Shown: positions 1 to 7,526 of the stretch, piece by piece | Layout: every line of letters begins with the position of its first letter | Position numbering within the stretch: position 1 is the first letter of the stretch | Origin: Paulinella micropora | Lineage: Eukaryota > Cercozoa > Imbricatea > Euglyphida | Assembly (NCBI GenBank): GCA_009731375.1 | Contig: BJOX01000165.1 | Coordinates: 1 to 28,121 of the forward strand | Length of the DNA: 28,121 nucleotides | Reading direction: 5' to 3' | The notes under the pieces: model-generated | What the model was told of the DNA's origin: nothing | Seen by the model: the letters and a program-made list of their open reading frames with translations, nothing else | Databases searched by the model: none | Made by a program: the position numbers and the translations under genes

Positions 1-119
1 TCAAAACGAAGGTATGTTTTTGTGAAACATAGGTATGTTTTCTGTCTTCCTGTGTGTGTTTTATGTGTTTCTAAGGCTTATTTTATGATATACGAGATAG
101 ACCTGTCTATTAGACATAA
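1..119. other. Low-repeat left edge, possible exon end
   Basis: The window opens with non-repetitive sequence. At 11-12 an AAG is followed by GTATGT, a good splice donor, so bases 1-11 could be the end of an exon read as SKTK. A near copy of the donor context (GTATGTTTT) recurs at about 33. Nothing in the remaining bases identifies a gene, and the call is weak. Confidence 0.2.
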
Positions 120-299
120 ATATATATACATATATATACATATATATATATATCCATACATACATACATACATACATGCATGCATACATACATACATACG
201 TACATACATGCATGCATGCATGCATACATGCATGCATGCACACATAAATACATAGATACATACACATATACATACACACATACATACATACATACCCAA
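120..299. repeat. TA / (CATA)n-(CATG) array
   Basis: A TA-rich start passes into tetranucleotide CATA repeats with GCATGCATG interruptions. The long Cys/Met/Tyr and Ile/His/Tyr frames over it are translation of the repeat only. Confidence 0.9.
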
Positions 300-565
300 T
301 GAGTAGCCAGTATGTTACGTTTGTATAAGTTATGATATCATGAAAGCAACAGAGTCAACTTGAGCGCTAGCACACAGGTGGTATGTTCTGTGTGTAACGT
401 AGTAGACCTACATTGCCCATGTGAGCGATAGCGATCGAGAGAGGAACTGCCAACAAAACCTACAAACACACACATGCACACGCACACACATACAAACATG
501 CATGCACATGTATTACAAACATAATCACCATATAAAAGAGAAAGCAAGCGAAAGAAAGAAGGTCA
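300..565 (+). other. Low-repeat stretch with candidate splice sites
   Basis: This stretch is not simple repeat until the CA-rich end. One possible exon piece ends ...ACACAG|GTGGTATG near 377-384 and reads ESNRVNLSASTQ, with another possible donor GTGAGCG at about 421. There is no long frame and no recognisable family. It may hold one or two micro-exons like those found downstream, but support is weak. Confidence 0.2.
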
Positions 566-601
566 GGTGTGTGTGTGTGTGTGTTTGTGTGTTTGTGTGT
601 T

Positions 602-636
<35 letters not shown>

Positions 637-660
637 ATTTGTGTGTGTGTGTGTGTGTGC

Positions 661-712
<52 letters not shown>
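566..712. repeat. (TG)n / (GA)n arrays
   Basis: TG dinucleotides with GTTT variants alternate with GA blocks. The sequence is purely low complexity. Confidence 0.9.
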
Positions 713-713
<1 letters not shown>

Positions 714-744
714 TACATAGCGTGTCTGGTGTGGTCCGGTGCAG

Positions 745-786
745 ACCATTAGGAAGCGTTTGACCCAGCTAGCAGATTGCACAAGC
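745..786 (+). CDS. Candidate micro-exon RKRLTQL, copy 1
   Basis: The sequence follows GGTGCAG (acceptor-like) and reads TIRKRLTQLADCTS before running into CATA repeats. A diverged copy lies at 1021-1060 (TRLLTQLKQATQ in the aligned frame), which suggests an exon duplicated across a microsatellite as seen repeatedly downstream. No donor is obvious before the repeat. The function is not recognised. Confidence 0.3.
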
Positions 787-1016
787 ATACATACACATAC
801 ATACATATTCATACATATTCATACACATACATGCACATACATACATATACATACATATACATACATATACATACATATACATACATGTACATACATATAC
901 ATACATGTACATACATATACATACACATACATACATATACATACATATACAATGGTTATTACATACATATACATACATATACATACATATAAATACATAT
1001 GAATTCATATACATAC
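787..1016. repeat. (ATAC)n array
   Basis: Tetranucleotide ATAC/CATA repeats with a short AATGGTTATT interruption near 951. The sequence shows nothing else. Confidence 0.92.
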
Positions 1017-1020
1017 ATAC

Positions 1021-1060
1021 ACAAGGCTTTTGACTCAGCTGAAACAGGCCACACAGCACA
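1021..1060 (+). CDS. Candidate micro-exon RLLTQL, copy 2
   Basis: The nucleotides AGGCTTTTGACTCAGCTG align with AAGCGTTTGACCCAGCTA in the copy at 745. The aligned frame gives TRLLTQLKQATQ. There is no clean AG acceptor directly upstream, so this may be a dead exon copy. Confidence 0.22.
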
Positions 1061-1085
1061 CTCATACATACATACATCTAATGAC

Positions 1086-1088
<3 letters not shown>

Positions 1089-1147
<59 letters not shown>

Positions 1148-1148
1148 T

Positions 1149-1184
<36 letters not shown>

Positions 1185-1187
1185 TCG
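1089..1187. repeat. (GA)n array with CACTCT interruption, left copy
   Basis: 56 nt of GA, then CACTCT, then exactly 15 GA units and GATATCG, ending at an N gap. The same block is present at 1968-2063 with the same spacing from CACTCT to GATATCG. This duplication brackets the recombinase-like segment. Confidence 0.9.
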
Positions 1188-1197
1188 NNNNNNNNNN
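1188..1197. other. Assembly gap (10 N)
   Basis: Ten N join the left GA block to the recombinase-like segment. The order and adjacency here are an assembler's statement and not read sequence. Confidence 0.99.
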
Positions 1198-1559
1198 TCT
1201 CTCAACCAACTTGGTTTGTCGGGTATTAATTCATAAGTGTTTTTATCAAATATCTCAACGGGTCGCGCCCCTATTGCTAACATTAAAGCCAATAGTTTCA
1301 TATAAGGGTCATTGCTCAAAATCATTTCATTCATTTTCGCCATTACCTCCCTTACATCTATCTGTATTTTTTGTTCGTTTTTTGCTTTGACATCTTTTTT
1401 ATACCCCTCAACAATTTCTATTCGCTCATCTTCATTGATATTGAAATATTTGTCCAATTTACTCATTTCATAAACTTTCTTGCTTTGATTTGGTTTTATT
1501 GCTTTTGTTCTCACTTCGCTTAATCTCTGTCTCCTTGAAGTTGTATTCGGATAAATAAT
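1198..1559 (-). CDS. Partial tyrosine recombinase, telomere resolvase (protelomerase)-like
   Basis: The minus strand is open for 120 codons with no start or stop, cut at both ends by N. The protein is Lys/Glu-rich and helical. Near its C-terminal end it has MKLLALMLAIGARPVEIF, which matches the first conserved box of tyrosine recombinases, a small-residue/G-x-R-x-x-E pattern carrying the first catalytic Arg. The layout (charged helical core-binding part, then PYMKLLALxLAxGxRPxE) most resembles the telomere resolvase branch that makes hairpin telomeres in linear phage and plasmid replicons. Later catalytic residues (Lys, His/Arg, Tyr) would lie in the unseen part, so the exact family is inference. 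The segment contains no microsatellite, is AT-rich, and is bracketed by gaps and a duplicated flank, so it may be a phage, viral or bacterial contig wrongly placed. A phage integrase is the alternative. Confidence 0.45.
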
Positions 1560-1967
1560 NNNNNNNNNNNNNNNNNNNNNNNNNNNNNNNNNNNNNNNNN
1601 NNNNNNNNNNNNNNNNNNNNNNNNNNNNNNNNNNNNNNNNNNNNNNNNNNNNNNNNNNNNNNNNNNNNNNNNNNNNNNNNNNNNNNNNNNNNNNNNNNNN
1701 NNNNNNNNNNNNNNNNNNNNNNNNNNNNNNNNNNNNNNNNNNNNNNNNNNNNNNNNNNNNNNNNNNNNNNNNNNNNNNNNNNNNNNNNNNNNNNNNNNNN
1801 NNNNNNNNNNNNNNNNNNNNNNNNNNNNNNNNNNNNNNNNNNNNNNNNNNNNNNNNNNNNNNNNNNNNNNNNNNNNNNNNNNNNNNNNNNNNNNNNNNNN
1901 NNNNNNNNNNNNNNNNNNNNNNNNNNNNNNNNNNNNNNNNNNNNNNNNNNNNNNNNNNNNNNNNNNN
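1560..1967. other. Assembly gap (408 N)
   Basis: Unsequenced. Open frames that cross it are artefacts. Confidence 0.99.
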
Positions 1968-2023
<56 letters not shown>

Positions 2024-2024
2024 T

Positions 2025-2057
<33 letters not shown>
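1968..2057. repeat. (GA)n array with CACTCT interruption, right copy
   Basis: This is the same block as at 1089-1187, with (GA)15 between CACTCT and GATATCG. Here it continues into unique sequence, so this copy has the natural right flank. Confidence 0.9.
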
Positions 2058-2060
<3 letters not shown>

Positions 2061-2134
2061 TCGCTCGAGGCGCATGTTAAACTTTTGGCTCCAGACGCGC
2101 CGACCTTAGCAGGGAGGAAAAGCAAGGCAGACAA
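2058..2134 (+). CDS. Candidate exon, [14 protein letters not shown]
   Basis: The GA tract ends in AG and the following sequence is open. It includes [20 protein letters not shown] and then basic residues leading into an A/G-rich tract. A GT at 2135-2136 could be the donor; otherwise the frame runs on into the purine repeat as Lys/Glu/Arg. The sequence composition is clearly that of coding DNA compared with its flanks. No family is recognised. It could be an upstream exon of the gene starting at 9276 or of another gene. Confidence 0.42.
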
Positions 2135-2135
2135 G

Positions 2136-2163
2136 TGGAAGAAAAAAAAGAAAGAAAGAAACA

Positions 2164-2207
<44 letters not shown>

Positions 2208-2529
2208 AGATTCTGAAAGAAAGAGAAAGAAAGAAAGAAAGAAAGGAAAGAAAGAAAGGAAAGAAAGAAAGGAAAGAAAGAAAGGAAAGAAAGAAAGGAA
2301 AGAAAGGAAAGAAAGAAAGGAAAGAAAGACAGGAAAGAAAGAAAGGAAAGAAAGAAAGGAAAGAAAGAAAGGAAAGAAAGAAAGGAAAGAAAGAAAGAAA
2401 GGAAAAAAGGAAGGAAAGAAAGAAAGAAAGAAAGAAAGAAAGGAAGAAAGGAAGAAAGAAAGGACAGAAAGGAAAGAAAGGAAAGAAAGGAAAAAAGGAA
2501 AGAAAGGAAAGAAAGGAAAGAAAGAAGGA

Positions 2530-2560
<31 letters not shown>

Positions 2561-2681
2561 TTGAAAGAAGAGAAGAGAAGAGAAGAGAAGAGAAGAGAAA
2601 AAAGAGAAGAGAAGAGAAGAAAAGAGAAGAGAAGAGAAGAGAAGAGAAGAGAAGAGAAGAGAAGAGAAGAGAAGAGAAGAG
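2136..2681. repeat. Homopurine tract, (GAAA)n / (GGAAA)n / (GAAGA)n
   Basis: About 545 bp of nearly unbroken purine on the plus strand, with only a handful of C or T interruptions. It changes from GAAA to GGAAAGAAA to AAGAG units. Kinase-like or coiled-coil-looking Lys/Arg/Glu translations here are repeat artefacts. Confidence 0.92.
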
Positions 2682-2762
2682 CGCGTACATTGTTCTTTCC
2701 ACAAGGGATCCGCGCTGGCCTGCTGCAGCAACCTCTGCCAACATCACAGCAAATATACATAC
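2682..2762 (+). CDS. Candidate exon between purine and CATA repeats
   Basis: Unique sequence follows ...GAAGAG and ends near a possible donor GTACAT at 2763. All three forward frames are open. One reads [20 protein letters not shown] and another [18 protein letters not shown]. The frame cannot be chosen from the sequence, so the coding call is tentative. Confidence 0.3.
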
Positions 2763-2830
2763 GTACATACATATGCAAGCAGATACATACATACATACAT
2801 AAATGCATAAATGCAAAGCATACCTTGCAG

Positions 2831-2922
2831 GCCAGGGAACAGCGCAAAAGATCTTTCCAGTCTAGTCGGTGCAGCACGTCACACCATACGTCGCCGGCGA
2901 CTGACACCGCCAACGCCAACAA

Positions 2923-2923
<1 letters not shown>
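2831..2923 (+). CDS. Candidate exon after CTTGCAG
   Basis: A good acceptor (CCTTGCAG) precedes unique sequence that runs into a CA repeat. In phase 0 it reads [19 protein letters not shown]; another frame reads [18 protein letters not shown]. No clear donor appears before the CA array. The product is unknown. Confidence 0.35.
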
Positions 2924-2962
<39 letters not shown>

Positions 2963-3337
2963 CACACACACACACACACTCACACACACAGATACATACA
3001 TACATACGCAGAAATAATCTCTCTCTCTCTCTCTCCCTCTCCCTCTCTTCCTCTCTCTCTCTCGCGCGCGCGCTCTCTTTATCTCTCTCTCTCTCTGTAT
3101 ATACATATATGTATACATATATATATATATAATATATATATATAGATATATATCACACACACTCACACACTCACTCATTCACTCACTCGCTCGCTCTCTC
3201 TATCTCTCTCTCTCTCTCTGTCTATCTATCTATTTATCTCTCTCTCTCTCTCTCTTTCTTTCTCTCTCTCTCTCTCTTTCTTTTTTTTTTCCTCTTTCTC
3301 TCTCTCTAAGATATATATATATATATATAATTTTATT
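2924..3337. repeat. CA, TC, TA and TCTA low-complexity block
   Basis: Successive (CA)n, (TC)n with CGCGCG, (TA)n, CACTCA and (TC)n/TTTC blocks. I see no gene in it. Confidence 0.9.
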
Positions 3338-3356
3338 ATGGTTACAGGGTGCTTTG

Positions 3357-3384
3357 AAAACCCCCAGATTGAAATCTGGGTTTT
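3357..3384. other. Perfect stem-loop with one bulge
   Basis: AAAACCC(C)CAGAT pairs with ATCTGGGTTTT across a four-base loop, an 11-bp stem with one bulged C. It lies just after GTTACAG, so it could fall in an exon or be a transposon-end remnant. No function can be assigned. Confidence 0.4.
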
Positions 3385-3535
3385 CTATATATGTATATAT
3401 ATACATATATCATTAACAACACACACACACACACACATATATATAATATATATATATATATACATATATATGTGTGTGTGTATTCTGTCTGTCTGTCTGT
3501 CTTTCTGTCTGTCTGTCTGTCTGTCTGTGTAGCTC
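3385..3535. repeat. TA, CA, TG and (CTGT)n arrays
   Basis: Compound microsatellite with no coding signal. Confidence 0.9.
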
Positions 3536-4435
3536 TTCTTCTCTGATTAGTCCACTTTCCACAACTCAGAAATACGCGCATCTTCTTGAGTTGCACCAGG
3601 CAGGAGCAAGGAGAAATGTTGGGGAGGGATGTTGCAGTGCGGTTGGTTTGACGTTTAAAACGTGATTTTCTCTTATTAGTACACTTTCCACAACAGCTCA
3701 CAACTCAGAGGTTTCTTGCACAACTTACGTTGATGGATTAAGCTACACATGGATTCAAACGGTCTACTTGAGAGCGTCCAGAGAAGATGGCGCACTTCGA
3801 TACAAGATCTGTTACTGTTCGTAGGTAAAGAGCAGCCAGACTTGGTTCATCTTTGCATTCAAGCACAGCTTTGCACTTTCTTGAGCACTATAATCAAAAA
3901 GAATTTCATCTTGTTTTTTCAGTTGGCGAAGTGGAGAAATTGCGTTAAAGCCACGTGAAAGAATTGCCGAACTGGGTATTTCGGCGAATCGAGGTCGGGC
4001 CGGCAGTGCCCGCCAAAACAGCATCCATTAAATGTGGTCAAATTTCGGAAATATTATTGGCTGACGCACAAAAATACGACAATTCCAGGCTTGCCACAGT
4101 TTATACTGTACACGGAGTTTGACAGTTTGCAGGACAGTAAGGACTGTTCAGTCGTTTTGAACTTGAACAAGAGTGTCTCGTTGGACACCTGAAGTTCGTG
4201 TCTCGTTGGGCATCTTAAGTTCTATCTGACTATAAGAAACCCTGATAATTGCAGCATGCAATTAAATTCTCTGCGTGAGTCCCCTAACCTTTCTATATCT
4301 CCGTCATTACTCATTCTTCCCTGTCCTTGTCAACACTCCTTCTTTCACTTGTCCGTCCCTCCGATCTCCCTTCCTTCCGTCTTTTTGCCCCTCAAGCATT
4401 CTCTTATGTGTTGTTAGCTATTTCATCAAATATCA
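3536..4435. other. Non-repetitive island, possible two-exon gene or relic
   Basis: About 900 bp without microsatellite. A forward frame from 3666 includes DGLSYTWIQTVYLRASREDG and could end at a donor GTAGGTAAAG (3824). A polypyrimidine tract ending TTTTTTCAG (3922) follows about 100 bp later. The second part can read LKPRERIAELGISANRGRAG and stops at TAA near 4027. A ~13-bp motif, CACTTTCCACAAC, occurs twice (about 3552 and 3682) within similar contexts. No family is recognised. It may be a small gene, or the body of an old mobile element. Confidence 0.28.
4173..4222 (+). repeat. Two 25-bp imperfect direct repeats
   Basis: GTGTCTCGTTGGACACCTGA... at 4173 is followed head-to-tail at 4198 by GTGTCTCGTTGGGCATCTTA..., each ending AAGTTC. 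The role is unknown. Confidence 0.7.
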
Positions 4436-4699
4436 TGTTATTGTTGTATTGTATTGTTATTGTTATTGTTTTGTTATTATTATTGTTATTGTTATTGTTA
4501 TTGTTATTGTATTGTTATTGTTATTGTTGTATTGTATTTTTATTGTTATTGTTATTGTTATTGTTATTGTCATTGTTATTGTTATTGTTATTGTTATTGT
4601 TATTGTTATTGTTATTGTTATTGTCATTGTTATTGTTATTGTTGTTGTTATTGTTATTGACTGATATTGTTATTGTTATTGTTATTGCTATATTGCTAT
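4436..4699. repeat. (TTATTG)n hexanucleotide array
   Basis: Hexamer TTATTG with occasional ATTATT and GTCATT variants. The same hexamer recurs at about 20895-21005. Confidence 0.92.
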
Positions 4700-5163
4700 T
4701 GCTATTGTATTGTATTGTATGGTATTGTATTGCATTGTATTGTATTGTATTGTATTGTATTGTACTGTATTGTGGATTGGATCGTATTGTATTGTATTGT
4801 ATTGGATTGGATTGGATTGGATTGGACATTGCATTGGATTGCATTACATTACATTGCATTGAATTACATTGTATTGTATTGTATTGTATATTGTATTGTA
4901 TATTGTATTGTATTGTATTGTGTTGTATTGTGTTGTATTGTATTGTATTGTATTGTATTGTATTGTATTGTATTGTATTGTATTGTTTGTATTGTATTGT
5001 ATTGTGTTGTACTGTATTGTACTCTGTTGTATTGTATTGTATTGTATTGTATTGTATTGCATTGCATTGTATTGTATTGTATTGTATTGTATTGTATTGT
5101 ATTGTGTTTGTATTGCATTGTGTATTGTATTGTATTGTATTGTATTGTATTGTATTGTATTGT
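4700..5163. repeat. (TATTG)n pentanucleotide array
   Basis: A 460-bp pentamer array with TGGAT and TACAT variants, giving open Ile-Val-Leu-Tyr-Cys frames on the plus strand and Gln-Tyr-Asn-Thr-Ile on the minus strand. These frames are period-5 artefacts. Confidence 0.93.
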
Positions 5164-5219
5164 AGTTTTCTATGGGCTGGCCACTCTGGCACAGTTCTTG
5201 CTTCTCTATCTGGTCCCCC
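5164..5219. other. Short unique spacer
   Basis: 56 bp of unique sequence (TTTTCTATGGGCTGGCCACT...) separate the TATTG and TACC/TATC arrays. No splice pair or long frame is convincing. Confidence 0.4.
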
Positions 5220-5277
5220 ACCTACCCACCTACCTACCTACCTACCTACCTACCTATCTATCCATCTATCTATCTAC

Positions 5278-5326
<49 letters not shown>

Positions 5327-5327
5327 G

Positions 5328-5364
<37 letters not shown>

Positions 5365-5439
5365 CCTATCTATCTACCTATCTATCTACCTATCTATCTA
5401 TCTATCTATCTATCTATCCATCCATCTATCTATCTATCT

Positions 5440-5478
<39 letters not shown>
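5220..5478. repeat. (TACC)n-(TATC)n array upstream of the LINE
   Basis: Tetranucleotide array ending directly at the retrotransposon's first unique base. The element's 3' end also carries TATC repeats, so the element sits inside TATC on both sides. Confidence 0.92.
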
Positions 5479-5480
<2 letters not shown>

Positions 5481-5485
5481 TAACC

Positions 5486-5809
5486 TACCGACGCACCGCT
5501 TCCCTCCGGAGTGGCCGCCGTCACCCTCCCAGTGCGTGCTCTGCACCGTCTAAACCCCCTGGAGAAGATTTTGCTCATGTTCACCCTTACGAAGATCTTT
5601 CGGGCCTCCTCGAAAAGAAGAGTCCAAAAGCGCACGTCCATCCGGACTACAAGTCGCAACCCGGCATTATCAACCTGGATTCCACCCACTGTGTTGACGC
5701 CGAGACATACTCTCATTTCGTCCATCGGACAAGAAGCCCCGAAAGAACCAACCGAAAGAAGAAAACGCCTGGTATTCCCATCAACACCAAGCGAATGGAA
5801 AGGCATTGA
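5486..5809 (+). pseudogene. LINE N-terminal region with frame breaks
   Basis: The expected N-terminal zinc-finger region of R2-like proteins is spread over more than one frame. One frame holds CVLC (5541-5552). The next frame has HVHPYEDLSGLLEKKSPKAH, whose spaced His residues would complete a C2H2-like finger. That second frame stops at about 5809, while the RT frame runs from 5484. At least one and probably two frameshifts lie between about 5540 and 5790. The true start codon is not visible. Confidence 0.5.
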
Positions 5810-7526
5810 AGAAGAACTCCAATCCGCACTCCCTCTCATCCTCCCCTCCTCTCTCATCAAACGCCTGTCGTGTGACGAAGCAGTAGCGAAATTTGAAAGA
5901 TATCTCTACGACTTCATATCACAACGGGTAACAAAAACACAAGAACAAACTCATGAGCGAAAAAACCGCCACGTAATCCGGCTCCAAACAGAACTCACGC
6001 AGAACCGACAACAAAAACTGATCCAAAAGAGACATCTGCGAGATCTCAAAAGGGCAGGTTCAATTCCAGCTGCTGTTGCAAAAAGCCTGCAAAAAACTTG
6101 GCGAGTATTATTGAAGACCGGTAACCGCCTCCGCCGTCGTCTCAAGGAAGCAACTTTAAGCTCCGCTCAACGACAAGCAAATACACGCTTCCGAACTGAC
6201 CCTCATAAGTTTGCCAAAAATCTGTTTCATCCCCCCTCAACCCAAACCACTTCCTCCCTATCCAAAGAAGACTGTGATTCCTACTTTCCCAACCTATACA
6301 AAGACGCTAATCGTGAACAAACCTACGTGCCCTTACCTGAAATGGTTCGCCCACCTCTACCAACTGTCCCCTTTGACCTCAAGCCACCGTCCTTCTTGGA
6401 AACCAAAAGATCTGTGCTCGCTAAGCGTAATGGTGCAGCCCCTGGCAGAGATGGTATTAGCTACCTTGTTTACAAGAGACTTCCCACCGCTTTATCTTTC
6501 TTACACAAACTCATTGTCAAGTGTTGGACAACTGATGTAGCTAACAGCTGGGCCCACGCTGCTATCTCCCTCCTTCATAAGGACGGCGATCCACTTCAGG
6601 CCTCAAACTATCGTCCGATTGCTCTGACAAACTGCTCGGGTAAGGTATTTTTCTCTTTGTGGTCAAAACGCCTAGAGAGTTTTCTGCTGGATAACAAATA
6701 CTTTGACAGAGCAAAACAAAAGGGTTTCCTCCGTAACGTTGCAGGATGCCCCGAACACATTGCTACCACAAAGGCTACCATCAGAAATGCAAAAGATCAC
6801 TATCGCCAACTGGTCATAGCATGGATTGACCTACAAAACGCTTTTGGAAGCGTAAATCACAACTTGATCCAGTTCGCTCTCTGGTGGTACCACGTGCCCC
6901 CTATGTTTGCACGCATAATCTTCTTATATTACGAACTCTTAGTAGCCACAATCGAAGGGAAAGAATGGTCATCAGAACCCTTCGTTTTTGCTGTGGGCGT
7001 CTTTCAAGGATGCTGCATCTCTCCTCTCCTTTTCAATATAGTTTTCAATCTACTACTTGACCTCCTATCATCGTTGACCAAAAACAACGGTTACCATTTC
7101 AAACATAAGACCTCAACGGATGAAGTAATCGTGCACGAAGCTGCCTATGCTGACGATCTCAAACTACACAGCCGATCCACGAAACACTGTCAATCGTCCA
7201 TCAACATGATAGACAAATTTCTGTCATGGACCAGAGCAATGGCCGCGAAACCGCCCAAATGCAAAAGCCTTGCTTTCAAATATTGGACTAAAGCCGACGA
7301 TCATAAGGGTCTCAAACGATTAATGCCGATTTCGTTCCCACCTTTCGACCCCGCCCTGACTATTACTGGCAAACCAATTAACTTCATCGCTGACAAGCCT
7401 TTCAAAGACCTCTCGGATGGATTGTCTACCATGACCTCAGCGAAAACGAACAACGAGCAGAAATCCAAAAGAAGTTCATTCTTTCTATGCAAGCCATCGA
7501 TAGCTGCTCGATCAATGGCTTTATGA
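5511..7526 (+). CDS. LINE reverse transcriptase part
   Basis: 671 codons in one frame; the first ATG is only an upper bound for the start. The region after residue 80 is helical and basic. RT motifs appear in order: NGAAPGRDGISYLVYKRLP (motif 1), SNYRPIALTNCSGKVF (motif 2), AWIDLQNAF with the first catalytic Asp (codon 6828), GVFQGCCISPLLFN (motif B), and AYADDLKLHSRS with the catalytic YADD (7146-7157). All three catalytic Asp are intact. The frame goes wrong near 7395-7410: the sensible continuation (GWIVYHDLSENEQRAEIQKK) lies in the next frame and joins the 7487 segment. The enzyme makes cDNA at the nicked target in the nucleus. Confidence 0.88.
   Translation: MAAVTLPVRALHRLNPLEKILLMFTLTKIFRASSKRRVQKRTSIRTTSRNPALSTWIPPTVLTPRHTLISSIGQEAPKEPTERRKRLVFPSTPSEWKGIEEELQSALPLILPSSLIKRLSCDEAVAKFERYLYDFISQRVTKTQEQTHERKNRHVIRLQTELTQNRQQKLIQKRHLRDLKRAGSIPAAVAKSLQKTWRVLLKTGNRLRRRLKEATLSSAQRQANTRFRTDPHKFAKNLFHPPSTQTTSSLSKEDCDSYFPNLYKDANREQTYVPLPEMVRPPLPTVPFDLKPPSFLETKRSVLAKRNGAAPGRDGISYLVYKRLPTALSFLHKLIVKCWTTDVANSWAHAAISLLHKDGDPLQASNYRPIALTNCSGKVFFSLWSKRLESFLLDNKYFDRAKQKGFLRNVAGCPEHIATTKATIRNAKDHYRQLVIAWIDLQNAFGSVNHNLIQFALWWYHVPPMFARIIFLYYELLVATIEGKEWSSEPFVFAVGVFQGCCISPLLFNIVFNLLLDLLSSLTKNNGYHFKHKTSTDEVIVHEAAYADDLKLHSRSTKHCQSSINMIDKFLSWTRAMAAKPPKCKSLAFKYWTKADDHKGLKRLMPISFPPFDPALTITGKPINFIADKPFKDLSDGLSTMTSAKTNNEQKSKRSSFFLCKPSIAARSMAL

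Noticed and set aside
61-299. Open frames rich in Cys-Met-Tyr-Val and Ile-His-Thr-Tyr
   Set aside because: Direct translation of CATA/TATG repeats; the same peptides appear at every such array on both strands.
1062-2731. Minus-strand proteins of 337 and 403 residues
   Set aside because: Both cross 408 N; only the 120 codons at 1198-1559 are real sequence.
2077-3145. Long Lys/Arg/Glu-rich or Ser/Phe/Leu-rich proteins
   Set aside because: Read-through of the homopurine tract; only the short unique ends look coding.
4327-5809. 380-408-residue Leu/Tyr/Cys frames joined to the LINE
   Set aside because: Pentamer and tetramer repeat translation that happens to run into the LINE N-terminus.
5951-6145. 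Minus-strand frames within the LINE
   Set aside because: Shadows of the RT frame without motifs.
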